64,000 nucleotides of DNA from Collinsella aerofaciens (GCF_902364945.1 NZ_CABJFS010000012.1:1-64000), one strand, 5' to 3'; positions 52,901 to 62,642 are shown, numbered from the stretch's first letter. Notes: a model not told the origin generated them from the letters alone. Translations and numbers: made by a program.

Positions 52901-53284
52901 TTCCCCGGCATGGACGTGCTGGAGTTTAGCGACTACGACGTTCGTTGCGGTGTGCATCCTACGCCCGGCAAGATTCTGTACACCTCGACGCACGATACGT
53001 CGACGCTGGCCGGTTGGTGCACGCGTTCCTTTGCGGGTGGTGACGTGCCGAGCGGTGTTGAGGTGGCGTCCAAGCTGATGAGCGACGCGCTGGCAAGCGA
53101 CGCTCCCCTGGTGATGATGCCGCTGCAAGATGTCTTGGGGCTGGGCGACGACGCGCGCATGAACGTTCCGGGCGTGGCCACGGGCAACTGGACCTGGCAG
53201 GCTGACGAGACCGATGTTGCGGCCGCCGAGGGCAAAACTGCGCAGCTCCTGCGCAACACCCATAGATTCTGGGGCGAAGCGTGA
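49988..53284 (+). CDS. GH13 alpha-amylase/neopullulanase fused to GH77 4-alpha-glucanotransferase
   Basis: About 1098 residues from ATG 49988; an in-frame ATG at 49892 lies upstream of the -10 candidate. The N-terminal half is a GH13 enzyme of neopullulanase or maltodextrin-glucosidase type (MVYQIFPDRYARD), with Asp351 in GWRLDVAD, Glu380 in LLGEVWED and Asp455 in SSHDRPR. The C-terminal half is a MalQ-type GH77 domain with Asp908 in RLDHFLGF, Glu954 in IAEDLG and Asp1003 in STHDTST. Both active sites look intact. One chain could hydrolyse and disproportionate glycogen-derived maltodextrins. Confidence 0.9.
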   Translation: MRLIHNSRLPQFRTPFGAVTTGTTLSLSVILEDADPNQATLTLRTWVDEIGESRYPMTHEGDGIYTVELECTESCLIWYSFICNIEGQPEVRLGAPQGRTGGEGVTYDYAEVPSFQITVYKHREVRPEWYERGMVYQIFPDRYARDENWRERTLAEVEKPRNGIQRRMVEDWNEPPVYERAEDGSIKTWDFYGGSLKGIQEDLPRIAELGFTAIYLNPIFEAASNHRYDTADYTKIDPILGTEQDFTELCQAAEKLGISIILDGVFNHTGDDSIYFNRYGNYPGVGAWQSEDSPWRDAFYFHEDGSYDCWWGVGNMPAINESSELVRERLLGKDGVIRKWLRAGAHGWRLDVADELSDDFLAEIKKAVLAEKPDALLLGEVWEDASNKISYGHLRRYLQGSELDSAMDYPFRDMVIGFLMGYKNAYQAAEDIETLRENYPSEALSCALNLLSSHDRPRIISVLGGGPDESQLPECERSKWRLDENSMGLAKSRFWLATLMQMTFPGVPSIYYGDEYGLEGLTDPGNRRTLPTKDQLHDFDTLAIVKNASAVRRALPFMIDGEIKAFALNDEVLAYNRTGKDGESATVIINRSLRNSHRVTIPALDECASDVISGHECEIHNGTVTLDLYPLGSSIIYHHAEQRLQEPLDHGAGVVCHITSVPTDDGKPGTIGAPTRRFIDHLSAMGMRYWQVLPVNPTDFFRSPYAGPSAFAGNIDLLPESQEELAADFETWKARGGEDADPLYTAFKHRNADWLEKYCVYMAVKKYFEGESRHDWPADVARYNEHLIDDKRFHDEAELQAYMQYRFDLAWCELMNYAHKKGIEVIGDIPMYVSDDSADAWSEPENFWLSDTGKAIEISGAPPDNFAPEGQVWGNPTFRWDHMKQDGYGWWMDRLRRAFSLYDRVRLDHFLGFHSYFSIPAGKACADGRWLAGPGKDLFQTAYDELGPLNFIAEDLGYLTPGVRAMASTCGFPGMDVLEFSDYDVRCGVHPTPGKILYTSTHDTSTLAGWCTRSFAGGDVPSGVEVASKLMSDALASDAPLVMMPLQDVLGLGDDARMNVPGVATGNWTWQADETDVAAAEGKTAQLLRNTHRFWGEA

Positions 53285-53328
53285 TAAAACCCCCGATATA
53301 GGGTACAGTTACAGCTGTTTGAATTTTT

Positions 53329-53353
53329 GCGGGCAGAGCGATCTGCCCGCTTT
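53329..53353 (+). terminator. Hairpin after the GH13-GH77 gene
   Basis: GCGGGCAGA (53329-53337) and TCTGCCCGC (53342-53350) form a 9-bp stem with a 4-base loop and only three T after it. It lies 20 bases before the fmdB-like start, so some read-through is likely. Confidence 0.65.
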
Positions 53354-53372
53354 GTGCTGAAAAGGAAGTATT

Positions 53373-53609
53373 ATGGCGCGCTACGATTACAAGTGCTCGA
53401 GCTGCGGCAACGTGTTCGAGGTTGAGCATCCCATGTCCGAGACCCCCGAGGTCCTATGCCCGAGCTGCGGTGCCCCGGCGGCCAAGACGTTCTCGGCCAG
53501 CGGCATTAAATTTGAGGGAAGCGGTTTCTACAACACCGACCAGCGCAGCGGTGGCTCCAGCACCAGCGCTACCAGCGGCTGCTGCGCCAACTGCCCGCAC
53601 AGCCACTAG
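53373..53609 (+). CDS. FmdB-family zinc-ribbon protein
   Basis: 78 residues. The N-terminal zinc ribbon MARYDYKCSSCGNVFEVEH...LCPSCGAPAAKTF has two CxxC pairs, as in the FmdB/YycQ regulatory family. A Gly/Ser-rich linker leads to a Cys/His-rich end (GCCANCPHSH), which may bind a second metal. The family is widespread and its role is poorly known. It starts at ATG 53373 with AAAAGGAAG. Confidence 0.85.
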   Translation: MARYDYKCSSCGNVFEVEHPMSETPEVLCPSCGAPAAKTFSASGIKFEGSGFYNTDQRSGGSSTSATSGCCANCPHSH

Positions 53610-53616
53610 AAACAAC

Positions 53617-53656
53617 GCGGCCCCGCGATCAACACCGATCGCGGGGCCGCTTCTTT
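53617..53656 (+). terminator. Intrinsic terminator after the fmdB-like gene
   Basis: Perfect 14-bp arms GCGGCCCCGCGATC (53617-53630) and GATCGCGGGGCCGC (53637-53650) are followed by TTCTTT, eight bases after the stop. Confidence 0.9.
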
Positions 53657-53677
53657 AGCTAACCAGGTTTCCTTATG

Positions 53678-53744
53678 AGTTGCGGTGGAATAAGGACTAT
53701 TTGGCGGGTAGAAGCGGCTTTTCAATCCCTATTTCACCGCAACT
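53678..53744. repeat. Inverted intergenic repeat
   Basis: AGTTGCGGTGGAATAAGGA (from 53678) and TCCCTATTTCACCGCAACT (to 53744) are inverted copies with 17 of 19 positions paired around a ~29-base loop. It sits between convergent genes and may be a REP-like element. Confidence 0.65.
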
Positions 53745-53750
53745 TAGTAG

Positions 53751-55151
53751 TTACTTACGGACTAGTCTGGCGCAGAAGTGGCCGTCGTAGGAGTCAGCGT
53801 TTACCGGCACGCTTTGGAAGAGGCCACGGTCGTTTTGACGGACGGCTACTAGCTTCTTGGCCTGCTCGAAATCGGGCAGTTGCAGGATCTGCGCCTCGGA
53901 GAGCGGCTCCAGGCTAAAACCGGTACCCTCGGGAGAGTTTAGGAAAGCATCCACGACCTGCGTGTTCTCTTCGTCAAAGACCGAGCACGTCGCATAGATG
54001 AGCTCGCCGCCAGTAGCCACGCGCGCGGCAGCCTCTTTGAGCATCGTCAGCTGCAGTTTGGGCAGCTCAACCGTCACATCCTTTTCGGTCAGACGCCACG
54101 GAATCTCGGGATGACGGCGCATAGTGCCGGTGCCAGAGCACGGCGCGTCGATAAAGACCGTGTCGAACTTAACCGGCTCGCCAAGCATGGCATCAAATGA
54201 TGTGAGCACCTCATCAAGCTCGCAAGCATCACCCGAAACCGTACGAACGCCCTGAATGCCGGCCTTATGCAGGCGAGCGAGATTCAGATCGCACTTGCGA
54301 TCATGCAGATCGAGCGCCGTATGCTGACGCTCATAGCCCGCACGCTTGGCCTGGCACATCATCACATAGGTCTTGGTGCCACGACCAGCACCAATCTCAA
54401 GGCAGCTACCAGGGCGCGTGGCAGCTGTGGCGATAAGTTGCGCGTTGAGATCAGATGCCACCGCGGCAGCACGCTCAAACACACCCGAAGCAACGGTAAC
54501 CTGGGCATCAACCGGGGCATGGCAGCCCGGGAACACGGGTGCCACAAGCTGCGAAATATACGGATCGAGCTTAGTCGCAAAGGCGTTCTCATGCAGGGCC
54601 AGCGGCGCGGGGGCCAGATTGCCGGCAAAGTTAAGCGCACCCTCGGGCGTGTCAAACGACGCCATAATGCGAGCGCACAGCCAGCGAGGAAGACCCATAA
54701 GGCGCGACAGACGAACCAAGCGTCGCTCGGACTCATCCATGTCGGATGCCGTGGCAAAGTCCTCAACATTGTCCGCAACCTTATGCAGTACAGCATTGGC
54801 CAAGCCGGCGGCGGACTTAGCACCGCAACGAACCAATTCAACACCCTGACTTACGGCAACACGGCCCGGCGTATGCAGGTAGAGCATCTCGAAGGCCGAG
54901 ATACGAAGCGCCATGCGAACGCGCGGCGCAACCTTTTTGGGCTTGTCGAGAAACTGATCGAGCAGCTCGTCCAAAACACCCTGCGTGGCGGCAACACCGA
55001 GCGCCAAGCGAGCGGCAAACGCAGAATCGCGCTGGTCAATGGCCTTGGCGGAAGCACGGGAAGACAACACGTCGCGCGCATACATGCCACGGCGATCGGC
55101 CTCCATCAGCACATCGAGCGCAAGCTTGCGCGCGGGAGACAGCTTGCTCAT
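53751..55151 (-). CDS. rsmB: 16S rRNA (cytosine-C5) methyltransferase, RsmB/Sun family
   Basis: 466 residues from ATG 55151, which overlaps the fmt stop (ATGA). The N-terminus is NusB-like (ARKLALDVLMEADRRGMYARDVL, LALGVAATQGVLDELLD). The methyltransferase domain has CLEIGAGRGTKTY (SAM site), VFIDAPCSGTGTMRRHPEI (first Cys of the pair) and LIYATCSVFDEEN (TCS, catalytic Cys). It methylates C967 of 16S rRNA in E. coli. The fmt-rsmB order is common. Confidence 0.9.
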   Translation of the reverse strand: MSKLSPARKLALDVLMEADRRGMYARDVLSSRASAKAIDQRDSAFAARLALGVAATQGVLDELLDQFLDKPKKVAPRVRMALRISAFEMLYLHTPGRVAVSQGVELVRCGAKSAAGLANAVLHKVADNVEDFATASDMDESERRLVRLSRLMGLPRWLCARIMASFDTPEGALNFAGNLAPAPLALHENAFATKLDPYISQLVAPVFPGCHAPVDAQVTVASGVFERAAAVASDLNAQLIATAATRPGSCLEIGAGRGTKTYVMMCQAKRAGYERQHTALDLHDRKCDLNLARLHKAGIQGVRTVSGDACELDEVLTSFDAMLGEPVKFDTVFIDAPCSGTGTMRRHPEIPWRLTEKDVTVELPKLQLTMLKEAAARVATGGELIYATCSVFDEENTQVVDAFLNSPEGTGFSLEPLSEAQILQLPDFEQAKKLVAVRQNDRGLFQSVPVNADSYDGHFCARLVRK

Positions 55152-56068
55152 GACAAAACACCCCACGAAAGATCGGCACCCTGCAGGCCAGCAGCCCAAG
55201 CAGAAGCGACCATAGCACGCTTGCCATCAGGCTTAACCTCGAGCAACTCAACCGAGCCATCGGAAAGGCCAAGGTAAACACGCTTAGCCTGAACGAGAAC
55301 CTGACCCTCGCCAAGCGACACATCAGCCGGCGAAGCATCGAGCACGCGCACGGTCTTGCCGGCAATCACGCAACGAGCAGGCGCGGTATCGGATGAGGCC
55401 AGCACATGACGCACGCAATCAAGCGCCGACATTTGCGGATCCAAGCGCATCTCCTGCTTAGAAATCTTGGCAGCATGGGTAACGAGCGCCTCGTCCTGTT
55501 CGATCCACACGGCGATGCCATCGGCAAGAGAAGGAAGCATATCGGCAAGCAGTTTGCCGCCGAGCTCAGCGAGCTCCATAGTCAGCGCCTCGGCATGCTT
55601 ACCGGCAACCGAGGTCGAGGCCTGCGCACAATAGGCGCCGGTATCCACGCCATGCCCAATGCGCATAATAGAAACGCCGGCGACCTCGTCACCAGCAAGA
55701 ATGGCACGCTGAATAGGAGCAGCCCCACGCCAACGAGGCAGCAGCGAAGCATGAACATTCACAATACCAAGCGGCGCCATATGCAGCACCTCATCGGGCA
55801 AAATGCAGCCATAAGCAGCTACACAGAAAATGTCAGCCCGGGCAGCCTGAAGTGCCTCAACAACCTCAGGCGTCATACGATTTGCCTCAACAACCGGCAA
55901 CCCCAGCTCAAGCGCCTTAGCCTTAACAGGAGACGGCTCAAGCTTCTTACCACGCCCACGAACAGCATCGGGACGAGTAACAACAAGCGCAATCTCATTC
56001 CCAGCCTCCACAAGCGAAGTCAGCGAAGGCACAGCAAAATCAGGCGTACCCATAAACACAATACGCAT
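55148..56068 (-). CDS. fmt: Methionyl-tRNA formyltransferase
   Basis: 306 residues from ATG 56068 (MRIVFMGTPDFA; GGGGAG 9 nt upstream). The formyl-folate site is IVNVHASLLPRWRGAAPIQRAI, with the catalytic Asn-His-Asp set completed by GVDTGAYCAQ. The C-terminal OB-like domain binds tRNA. It formylates initiator Met-tRNA. It is coupled to rsmB and lies near def, the enzyme that later removes the formyl group. Confidence 0.93.
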   Translation of the reverse strand: MRIVFMGTPDFAVPSLTSLVEAGNEIALVVTRPDAVRGRGKKLEPSPVKAKALELGLPVVEANRMTPEVVEALQAARADIFCVAAYGCILPDEVLHMAPLGIVNVHASLLPRWRGAAPIQRAILAGDEVAGVSIMRIGHGVDTGAYCAQASTSVAGKHAEALTMELAELGGKLLADMLPSLADGIAVWIEQDEALVTHAAKISKQEMRLDPQMSALDCVRHVLASSDTAPARCVIAGKTVRVLDASPADVSLGEGQVLVQAKRVYLGLSDGSVELLEVKPDGKRAMVASAWAAGLQGADLSWGVLS

Positions 56069-56285
56069 AAAGGACATCTCCCCTCAACCAAAGCCGAGAC
56101 GGCTACAAAGAGCAGCGGAAAGCCAAATCACCAGCCCATCCGCAATAACATTTCAACAAGAACAAATATACCCAAAACCAAAGAAAGAGCCGCAATAAAA
56201 GCAGCTCTTTCAGCAAAGCACCCATCAGCGAAGACGCCCATCCCTGGCCCGACGGCACCCGGGCGAACCGAGCCAGAACAACGCA

Positions 56286-56387
56286 GTCCCCGGTGCTGAG
56301 CGCCCACATATCGTCCCGCGCGCAGTTTCGCAGCAAAGCGAGAATGTTTGAGCACGGGATGATATGTGGGCGCTCAGCACCGGGGAC
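56286..56387. repeat. Long palindromic intergenic repeat
   Basis: 33-bp arms (56286-56318 and 56355-56387) match at 32 of 33 positions. They start GTCCCCGGTGCTGAGCGCCC and end in CATATC(A/G)TCCCG, around a 36-base loop. It fills the fmt-def gap. The rest of 56069-56285 holds nothing that I recognise. Confidence 0.8.
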
Positions 56388-56395
56388 GGTGGGGC

Positions 56396-56932
56396 CTACT
56401 CCGTCTCGCCCGGTCGAGCGCCGCGGGCCAGGGCGTCCTGGTACTCCTTGACGGCCTTGAGCCTCTGCATGGGCTTAAGGCGCTCGAACATGGTGTTGCC
56501 GTGCAGGTGGTCGATCTCGTGCTGCAGGCACACGCAGAACAGATCGCCCGAGGCCTCATAACGAATCAGGTTGGCGTCCAGATCATACGCCTCGACGACG
56601 ACATGGTCGGGACGCTCAATCTCGCAGCTAATCCCGGGGATAGACAGGCAGCCCTCGCTAAACGGCACCAAATGGTCACTCTGCTCAACAATGACAGGGT
56701 TGATGAGCACGTACGGGTCGTAGTCGTTCTTGTCGCTGTAGTCGCAGTCGATGGTGACGAGCTGAATAAGCTCGCCGATCTGCGGAGCAGCCAGGCCGCA
56801 ACCGCCGTTGTCGAACATCATCTTCTTCATCTTCTCGGCAAGCGCCTCGATCGCTGGGGTGATCTCCTCGATCACGGCGCACTCCTGACGCAGGCGAGGG
56901 TCGGGCGACAGTACGATTCCGTTGGCTTCCAT
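56396..56932 (-). CDS. def: Peptide deformylase
   Basis: 178 residues from ATG 56932 (AAAGG 7 nt upstream; an ATG two codons earlier is too close to that site). The three metal-site motifs are present: GCGLAAPQ, EGCLSIPG and QHEIDHLHG (HExxH-type). The enzyme removes the N-formyl group from new proteins. It is 19 bases downstream of priA. Confidence 0.93.
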   Translation of the reverse strand: MEANGIVLSPDPRLRQECAVIEEITPAIEALAEKMKKMMFDNGGCGLAAPQIGELIQLVTIDCDYSDKNDYDPYVLINPVIVEQSDHLVPFSEGCLSIPGISCEIERPDHVVVEAYDLDANLIRYEASGDLFCVCLQHEIDHLHGNTMFERLKPMQRLKAVKEYQDALARGARPGETE

Positions 56933-56950
56933 GGCCATCCTTTCGGGTTG

Positions 56951-59404
56951 TTACATCAAATCATAGGCATCGACGTCAACGCTCACGCTCACGCCGCGCA
57001 CAGAGCCCACCTCTTTGAGGCAGGCGTCGATATCATCAGAGACATGGTACCCCACGGGCGACTTCACAAGCAGATGGAAGCGGTAACGGTCCTTGGCTCT
57101 CTCGATTACACACGAAGCCGGGCCCAGCACCTGCGGCATGGCACCCCCCGCCCTCAAAAAGTCGGGCGCCGCGGCATGCCAGCGGCGCTTAAGAAGCTTT
57201 GCAATGCGCCCAATGTAGTCCTGCGCGTCATCCGCGTTCGTCGACCACACCAAAATGTTGACCAGGCGCACAAAGGGCGGATACAGCGCGTCGCGCCGCT
57301 GGTCAAGGTCGTAGTCGGTAAAGATAGAACGGTCGTGCTCGGCGACGGCGCGAATGATCGGATCCTCGGGCAGATAGGTCTGGATGATGACCTCGCCGGG
57401 ACGATCGCCGCGGCCGGCGCGGCCCGCCACCTGCTCCAGCAGATCGTAGGCGCGCTCCCCTGCGCGGAAGTCCGGCAGCTTGAGGGCGAAGTCGGCATTG
57501 ACCACGCCCACGAGCGTGACCTCGGGAAAATCGAGACCTTTAGCGATCATCTGGGTACCCAGCAACACGGCGCAATCCGCCGCATCGAACTGCTCGAGCA
57601 GCTTTTTGTGCGCATCCTTGCCACGCGTGGAATCGGCATCCATGCGAATGATGGCAACGTCCTCGGGAAGCAACTGGTGCAGAGCGTCCTCGATCTGCTG
57701 CGTGCCCAGCCCCATTTTTGCCAGGTAGCGACTGCCACATTTGGGGCAGCGACTCGTGGGCGCGGGATACGGCTGCACGCGCCAGGAGGATCCGCATGTG
57801 TGACATTGCAGCGTGTGTGTGCGCTCGTGATACGTAAGCGCGGTGGAGCAGTGGTTGCAGGTGGGAACGCAGCCGCACTCGCGACACATCAGGAATGGCG
57901 CAAAGCCACGGCGGTTATGCAGCAACACGGCCTTCTCGCGGCGCCCGACCACACGCTCCAATCCCTCCATCAAGGGTTTTGAGAACATGGAGCGGCTGCC
58001 GTGCGAGAACTCGCGACGCAGGTCAGCAATGCGGACCGTAGGCAGCACGGCGTGTCCGGGGCGCTCGGGCATCTCGACACGCGTCCAGGTGGCACCGTTA
58101 TACATGCCGCGGCGGCAGCGGTCGAGGGCCTCGGCAGAAGGCGTGGCCGACCCCAGCACGAGCGGGCAGCGATAGCGGCGCGCCATCTCGGCTGCCACCT
58201 CGCGCGCATGGTAGCGCGGACTGGACCCCTGCTTGTAGCTGGTCTCGTGCTCCTCGTCAATGATGATGAGGCCCAGGTCGTCAAGCGGGCAAAAGAGCGC
58301 CGAACGTGCGCCGACGACCACGCGGGCCGCACCGCTGGCAACCATATCCCACTGGTCCAGGCGCTCGCCGGCCGAAAGCCGCGAATGGAACACGGCGACC
58401 GTCTCGCCAAAGCGCGAACGGAAGCGGCCGACGGTCTGGGCCGTCAGCGAAATCTCGGGCACCAGCACGCAGGCCGAGCGACCGGCTGCAAGCACGCGCT
58501 CAATGGCGGAGAGGTAAACCTCGGTTTTGCCGGAGCCGGTGACGCCGTCGACCAACACCACGTCGCCATGAGCGTCCAGACGGGCGCGCTCAATCTGCGC
58601 GAGCGCCTGTTGCTGGCCGTTGGTAAGGGAGACCGGCGCCTTGCCGCTTGCCGAGGACAGCGTGGTCTGCTCGCTGCAGCCACGCCACGCACGGCGTTCC
58701 TCCACCACCACGACGCCGCGCTTTTTGAGCGCCTTGATGGTCGCCGACATGCTGTTATAGAGAAGGTTGAGGTCGCGCGTCGTGACCGGGCCGCACCGGA
58801 GCGCCTCGATGAGTTGGCGCTGGCGGACCGCGGTCTTGGGCGGCGTATAGTCAAAGCCTTCGGGCGTAAGCATCACCCAACGGTTTTGGATAGGCTTGAC
58901 GGCGGGGCGCTCAACCGACCATGCGCCGTCATCGCCCTTAACGACGCGCGGACTGCCGCCCGGGGGCAGGAACAGGCGCAGGCACTCGGAAAGCGTCGCG
59001 ACATACTCGCGGCTCATCCAACGTGCGATGCGGGCAGCCTCGGCGGTAAAGAGGGGTTTGCTGAGGATGGCTTCGATGGTTTTAATGCGCGCGGGGTCGA
59101 GAGCATTGTAGCCCTGTAGGTCGCTCAGCTCAGGCGCAATGTCGACGATATAGCCCGCGGCCGCACGGTTACCAAAGTGGACCAGGACCGTGGATCCGAT
59201 CTGCGCCTCGTTGGCAAGGGACTCAGGGATGCCGTAAGCAAACGGATCCGACAGCGCACGGGTGGGGATGTCGAGGACCACGCTCGCGTAGGCGGCAGGG
59301 GGCTCGGGCGCAGGCTTAGACTGAGCCGAGGCAGCGGCAGGCTTGGGCTTCACCGGAGCTTCCTCCGGTTCCGGTGAACCAAACAGCGACAGTTGTTGAG
59401 CCAT
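56951..59404 (-). CDS. priA: Primosomal replication restart helicase PriA
   Basis: 817 residues. After a Pro/Ala-rich N-terminal extension comes the 3'-DNA-binding domain. The helicase has Walker A GVTGSGKT (287-294) and DEEH (383-386). The zinc region has CRECGCVPTCNHCSTAL, CHTCGSSW and CPKCGS. LGTQMIAKGLDFP and QVAGRAGRGDRPG are motifs V and VI. It reloads the replisome at stalled forks. Its ATG at 59404 has AGAGGTGG upstream. Confidence 0.95.
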   Translation of the reverse strand: MAQQLSLFGSPEPEEAPVKPKPAAASAQSKPAPEPPAAYASVVLDIPTRALSDPFAYGIPESLANEAQIGSTVLVHFGNRAAAGYIVDIAPELSDLQGYNALDPARIKTIEAILSKPLFTAEAARIARWMSREYVATLSECLRLFLPPGGSPRVVKGDDGAWSVERPAVKPIQNRWVMLTPEGFDYTPPKTAVRQRQLIEALRCGPVTTRDLNLLYNSMSATIKALKKRGVVVVEERRAWRGCSEQTTLSSASGKAPVSLTNGQQQALAQIERARLDAHGDVVLVDGVTGSGKTEVYLSAIERVLAAGRSACVLVPEISLTAQTVGRFRSRFGETVAVFHSRLSAGERLDQWDMVASGAARVVVGARSALFCPLDDLGLIIIDEEHETSYKQGSSPRYHAREVAAEMARRYRCPLVLGSATPSAEALDRCRRGMYNGATWTRVEMPERPGHAVLPTVRIADLRREFSHGSRSMFSKPLMEGLERVVGRREKAVLLHNRRGFAPFLMCRECGCVPTCNHCSTALTYHERTHTLQCHTCGSSWRVQPYPAPTSRCPKCGSRYLAKMGLGTQQIEDALHQLLPEDVAIIRMDADSTRGKDAHKKLLEQFDAADCAVLLGTQMIAKGLDFPEVTLVGVVNADFALKLPDFRAGERAYDLLEQVAGRAGRGDRPGEVIIQTYLPEDPIIRAVAEHDRSIFTDYDLDQRRDALYPPFVRLVNILVWSTNADDAQDYIGRIAKLLKRRWHAAAPDFLRAGGAMPQVLGPASCVIERAKDRYRFHLLVKSPVGYHVSDDIDACLKEVGSVRGVSVSVDVDAYDLM

Positions 59405-59436
59405 ACACCACCTCTAACGAACGGACCTGAAAGGGG

Positions 59437-59538
59437 TGGGACAAAATAATCAGTGGTTTTTGTCCCATGGCCGATACGAGTGTCGAGCTTGTTGCGTCAC
59501 TCGAACATGGGACAAACACTACTGATTATTTTGTCCCA
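59437..59538. repeat. 102-nt foldback repeat between gltX and priA
   Basis: Outer 18-bp perfect arms start TGGGACAAAATAATCAGT (59437-59454) and mirror at 59521-59538. Inner arms (TTTGTCCCATG with CATGGGACAAA) and a central CGAGTG/CACTCG extend the foldback to the whole element. It shares GGGAC and AAATAATC with the repeat at 38445. Confidence 0.8.
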
Positions 59539-59555
59539 GCAACCCACTCATCGGT

Positions 59556-59591
59556 ACAGAAACAAGAGCCCCGCTCGGGGGAACGGGGCTC
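59556..59591 (-). terminator. Terminator of gltX
   Basis: Arms GAGCCCCG (59566-59573) and CGGGGCTC (59584-59591) have a 10-base loop. On the minus strand the hairpin is followed by TTGTTTCTG. Confidence 0.75.
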
Positions 59592-59614
59592 GGATACATG
59601 CGTTTACGCGTCTA

Positions 59615-61090
59615 CTACAGCGCCATCGTGCGGGCGCGGTCGATGCGTGCCAGGCAGTCGTCGCGGCCGACGAGCGCCATGGTCTCGCCCAGCGGGGGGC
59701 TCACCATGTTGCCGCAGACGGCGACGCGCACGGCCTGGAATACCACGCGCTTCTTGAGGTCCATCTGCTCGGGCAGCGGCTCAAGCGCGGCGTCGATGGC
59801 CTCGGCAGTCCACTCGTCCACGCCCTCGAGCGCGGCCTTGGCGGCGTCCAGAATGGAACCCATACCCTCCTTGGCCAGGCCCTTGTTAACGGATTTCTCG
59901 TCATACTCGAGCGTCTCGGCCGTAGCAAAGATGGGAGCGGCGACGGTCACGGCGTCGGCCGGCATCTTGGTGCGCGGCTTGACGATGGCGGCAAGCGCAT
60001 CAATCCAGTCCTCGCCGTACTCGACGTTGCCCTCGATGAGGCCTGCCTCGTGCAGTTCGGGGACCATGATTTCATCGGCAAACTGCGCGTCGGACATGCC
60101 GTTGATGTACTCGGCATTGACCCAATCGAGCTTCTTGGGATCGAAGGTCGCCGGGTTCTTGGAGATGCGGTCGAGCGAGAACTTGCTGGCCAGGACATCG
60201 CGCGGGATGATCGTGGTCTCGCCGTCGAGCGACCAGCCAAGCAGCGCCAGGTAGTTGACGAAGGCGTCGGAAAGGTAACCGGCGTCGCGGTACTCCTCCA
60301 CCGAAGTTGCGCCGTGGCGCTTGGAGAGCTTCTTGCCGTCGGCACCCAAGATCATGGAGATGTGGGCGAACGTAGGCACGGGCGCGCCGAGGGCCTCGTA
60401 GACCATGACCTGGCGCGGGGTGTTGGACAGGTGGTCGTCGCCGCGGATGACATGGGTGATCTTCATCATGGCGTCGTCGACGACGGTCGCGAAGTTATAC
60501 GTAGGCGTGCCGTCGGAGCGGAAGATGACGAAGTCGTCGAGCTCCTTGGCGTCGAAGGTCACCTCGCCGTGGACGGCGTCGTGGATGACGACGTCGCCGC
60601 GATCCTCGGGCACCTTGATGCGCAGAACGTAGGACTCGCCGGCTTCGATGCGGCGGCGGGCCTCCTCGGGATCAAGATCGCGGCAACGGCGCTGATAGCC
60701 CTGGAAGGGGTCCTTGCGCTCCTGCGCGGCCTTGCGGTCGGCGTCGAGCTGCTCCTTGGTGCAGAAGCAGGGATAGGCCTTGCCCTCGTCCCAAAGCTTC
60801 TGGGCGGCCTGCTTGTACAGGTCCAGGCGCTCGGTCTGGGCGTAGGGGCCAAAGTCGCCGCCCACCTCGGGACCCTCGTCCCAGTCCAGGCCCAGCCAAC
60901 GCATGGCGCGCAGGATGATCTGCGTGTTCTCGTCGGTGGAGCGGGTGGGGTCGGTGTCGTCGATGCGCAGGATGAACGTGCCGCCGTTAGCGCGGGCGAA
61001 AGCCCAGTTATAGATAGCGGTGCGGGCGCCGCCGATGTGCAGCTTGCCCGTCGGTGAGGGTGCAAAGCGGACGCGAACGTCTGATGCCAT
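59615..61090 (-). CDS. gltX: Glutamyl-tRNA synthetase
   Basis: 491 residues from ATG 61090 (GAGGAGATTTCC upstream); a longer frame lacks homology. The class I signature is FAPSPTGKLHIGGARTA (HIGH as HIGG) and the KMSKS loop is KKLSKRHGATSV. DDHLSNTPRQ lies in the catalytic core. It charges tRNA-Glu, and possibly tRNA-Gln in organisms lacking GlnS. Confidence 0.95.
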   Translation of the reverse strand: MASDVRVRFAPSPTGKLHIGGARTAIYNWAFARANGGTFILRIDDTDPTRSTDENTQIILRAMRWLGLDWDEGPEVGGDFGPYAQTERLDLYKQAAQKLWDEGKAYPCFCTKEQLDADRKAAQERKDPFQGYQRRCRDLDPEEARRRIEAGESYVLRIKVPEDRGDVVIHDAVHGEVTFDAKELDDFVIFRSDGTPTYNFATVVDDAMMKITHVIRGDDHLSNTPRQVMVYEALGAPVPTFAHISMILGADGKKLSKRHGATSVEEYRDAGYLSDAFVNYLALLGWSLDGETTIIPRDVLASKFSLDRISKNPATFDPKKLDWVNAEYINGMSDAQFADEIMVPELHEAGLIEGNVEYGEDWIDALAAIVKPRTKMPADAVTVAAPIFATAETLEYDEKSVNKGLAKEGMGSILDAAKAALEGVDEWTAEAIDAALEPLPEQMDLKKRVVFQAVRVAVCGNMVSPPLGETMALVGRDDCLARIDRARTMAL

Positions 61091-61164
61091 GGAAATCTCC
61101 TCGATTGCAGGATGGATGTCTAACTGCACCAGTATAAAGCAACAAAGCAACCTCCGCACAAAGG

Positions 61165-61207
61165 GCACCGACCCACTCATTTAAGTCTGTCCCCAATGAG
61201 TAGGTGC
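61165..61207. repeat. Imperfect palindromic repeat upstream of gltX and metK
   Basis: GCACCGACCCACTCATT (61166 region) pairs with AATGAGTAGGTGC (61195-61207) with a small bulge. The centre contains CTGTCCCC. It lies in the divergent gltX-metK gap (61091-61310). I see no SAM riboswitch in that gap. Confidence 0.55.
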
Positions 61208-61310
61208 GGAAAGGGTGTGAATGTTTGATTTACGCGATATGATGAACCCTTGCATATAGAGCTCGGCGGAATGGTAACGGTCGCCGGGACACGTTTTTGA
61301 AAGGACAATC

Positions 61311-62591
<1,281 letters not shown>

Positions 62592-62642
62592 TTAGGAACC
62601 ACCAAGGTCGCAACAGGCACAAGCTTTCAAAAGAAGTACCGC

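Noticed and set aside
56366..57982. 538-codon open frame antisense to def and priA
   Set aside because: It crosses two well-supported genes and an intergenic gap, and is a shadow of codon bias.
59453..61057. 534-codon open frame antisense to gltX
   Set aside because: Shadow of gltX; it begins inside a palindromic repeat and its product is a low-complexity Val/Gly/Leu mix.
61091..61310. SAM riboswitch before metK
   Set aside because: The expected kink-turn and pseudoknot motifs are not visible; only an imperfect palindrome is present.
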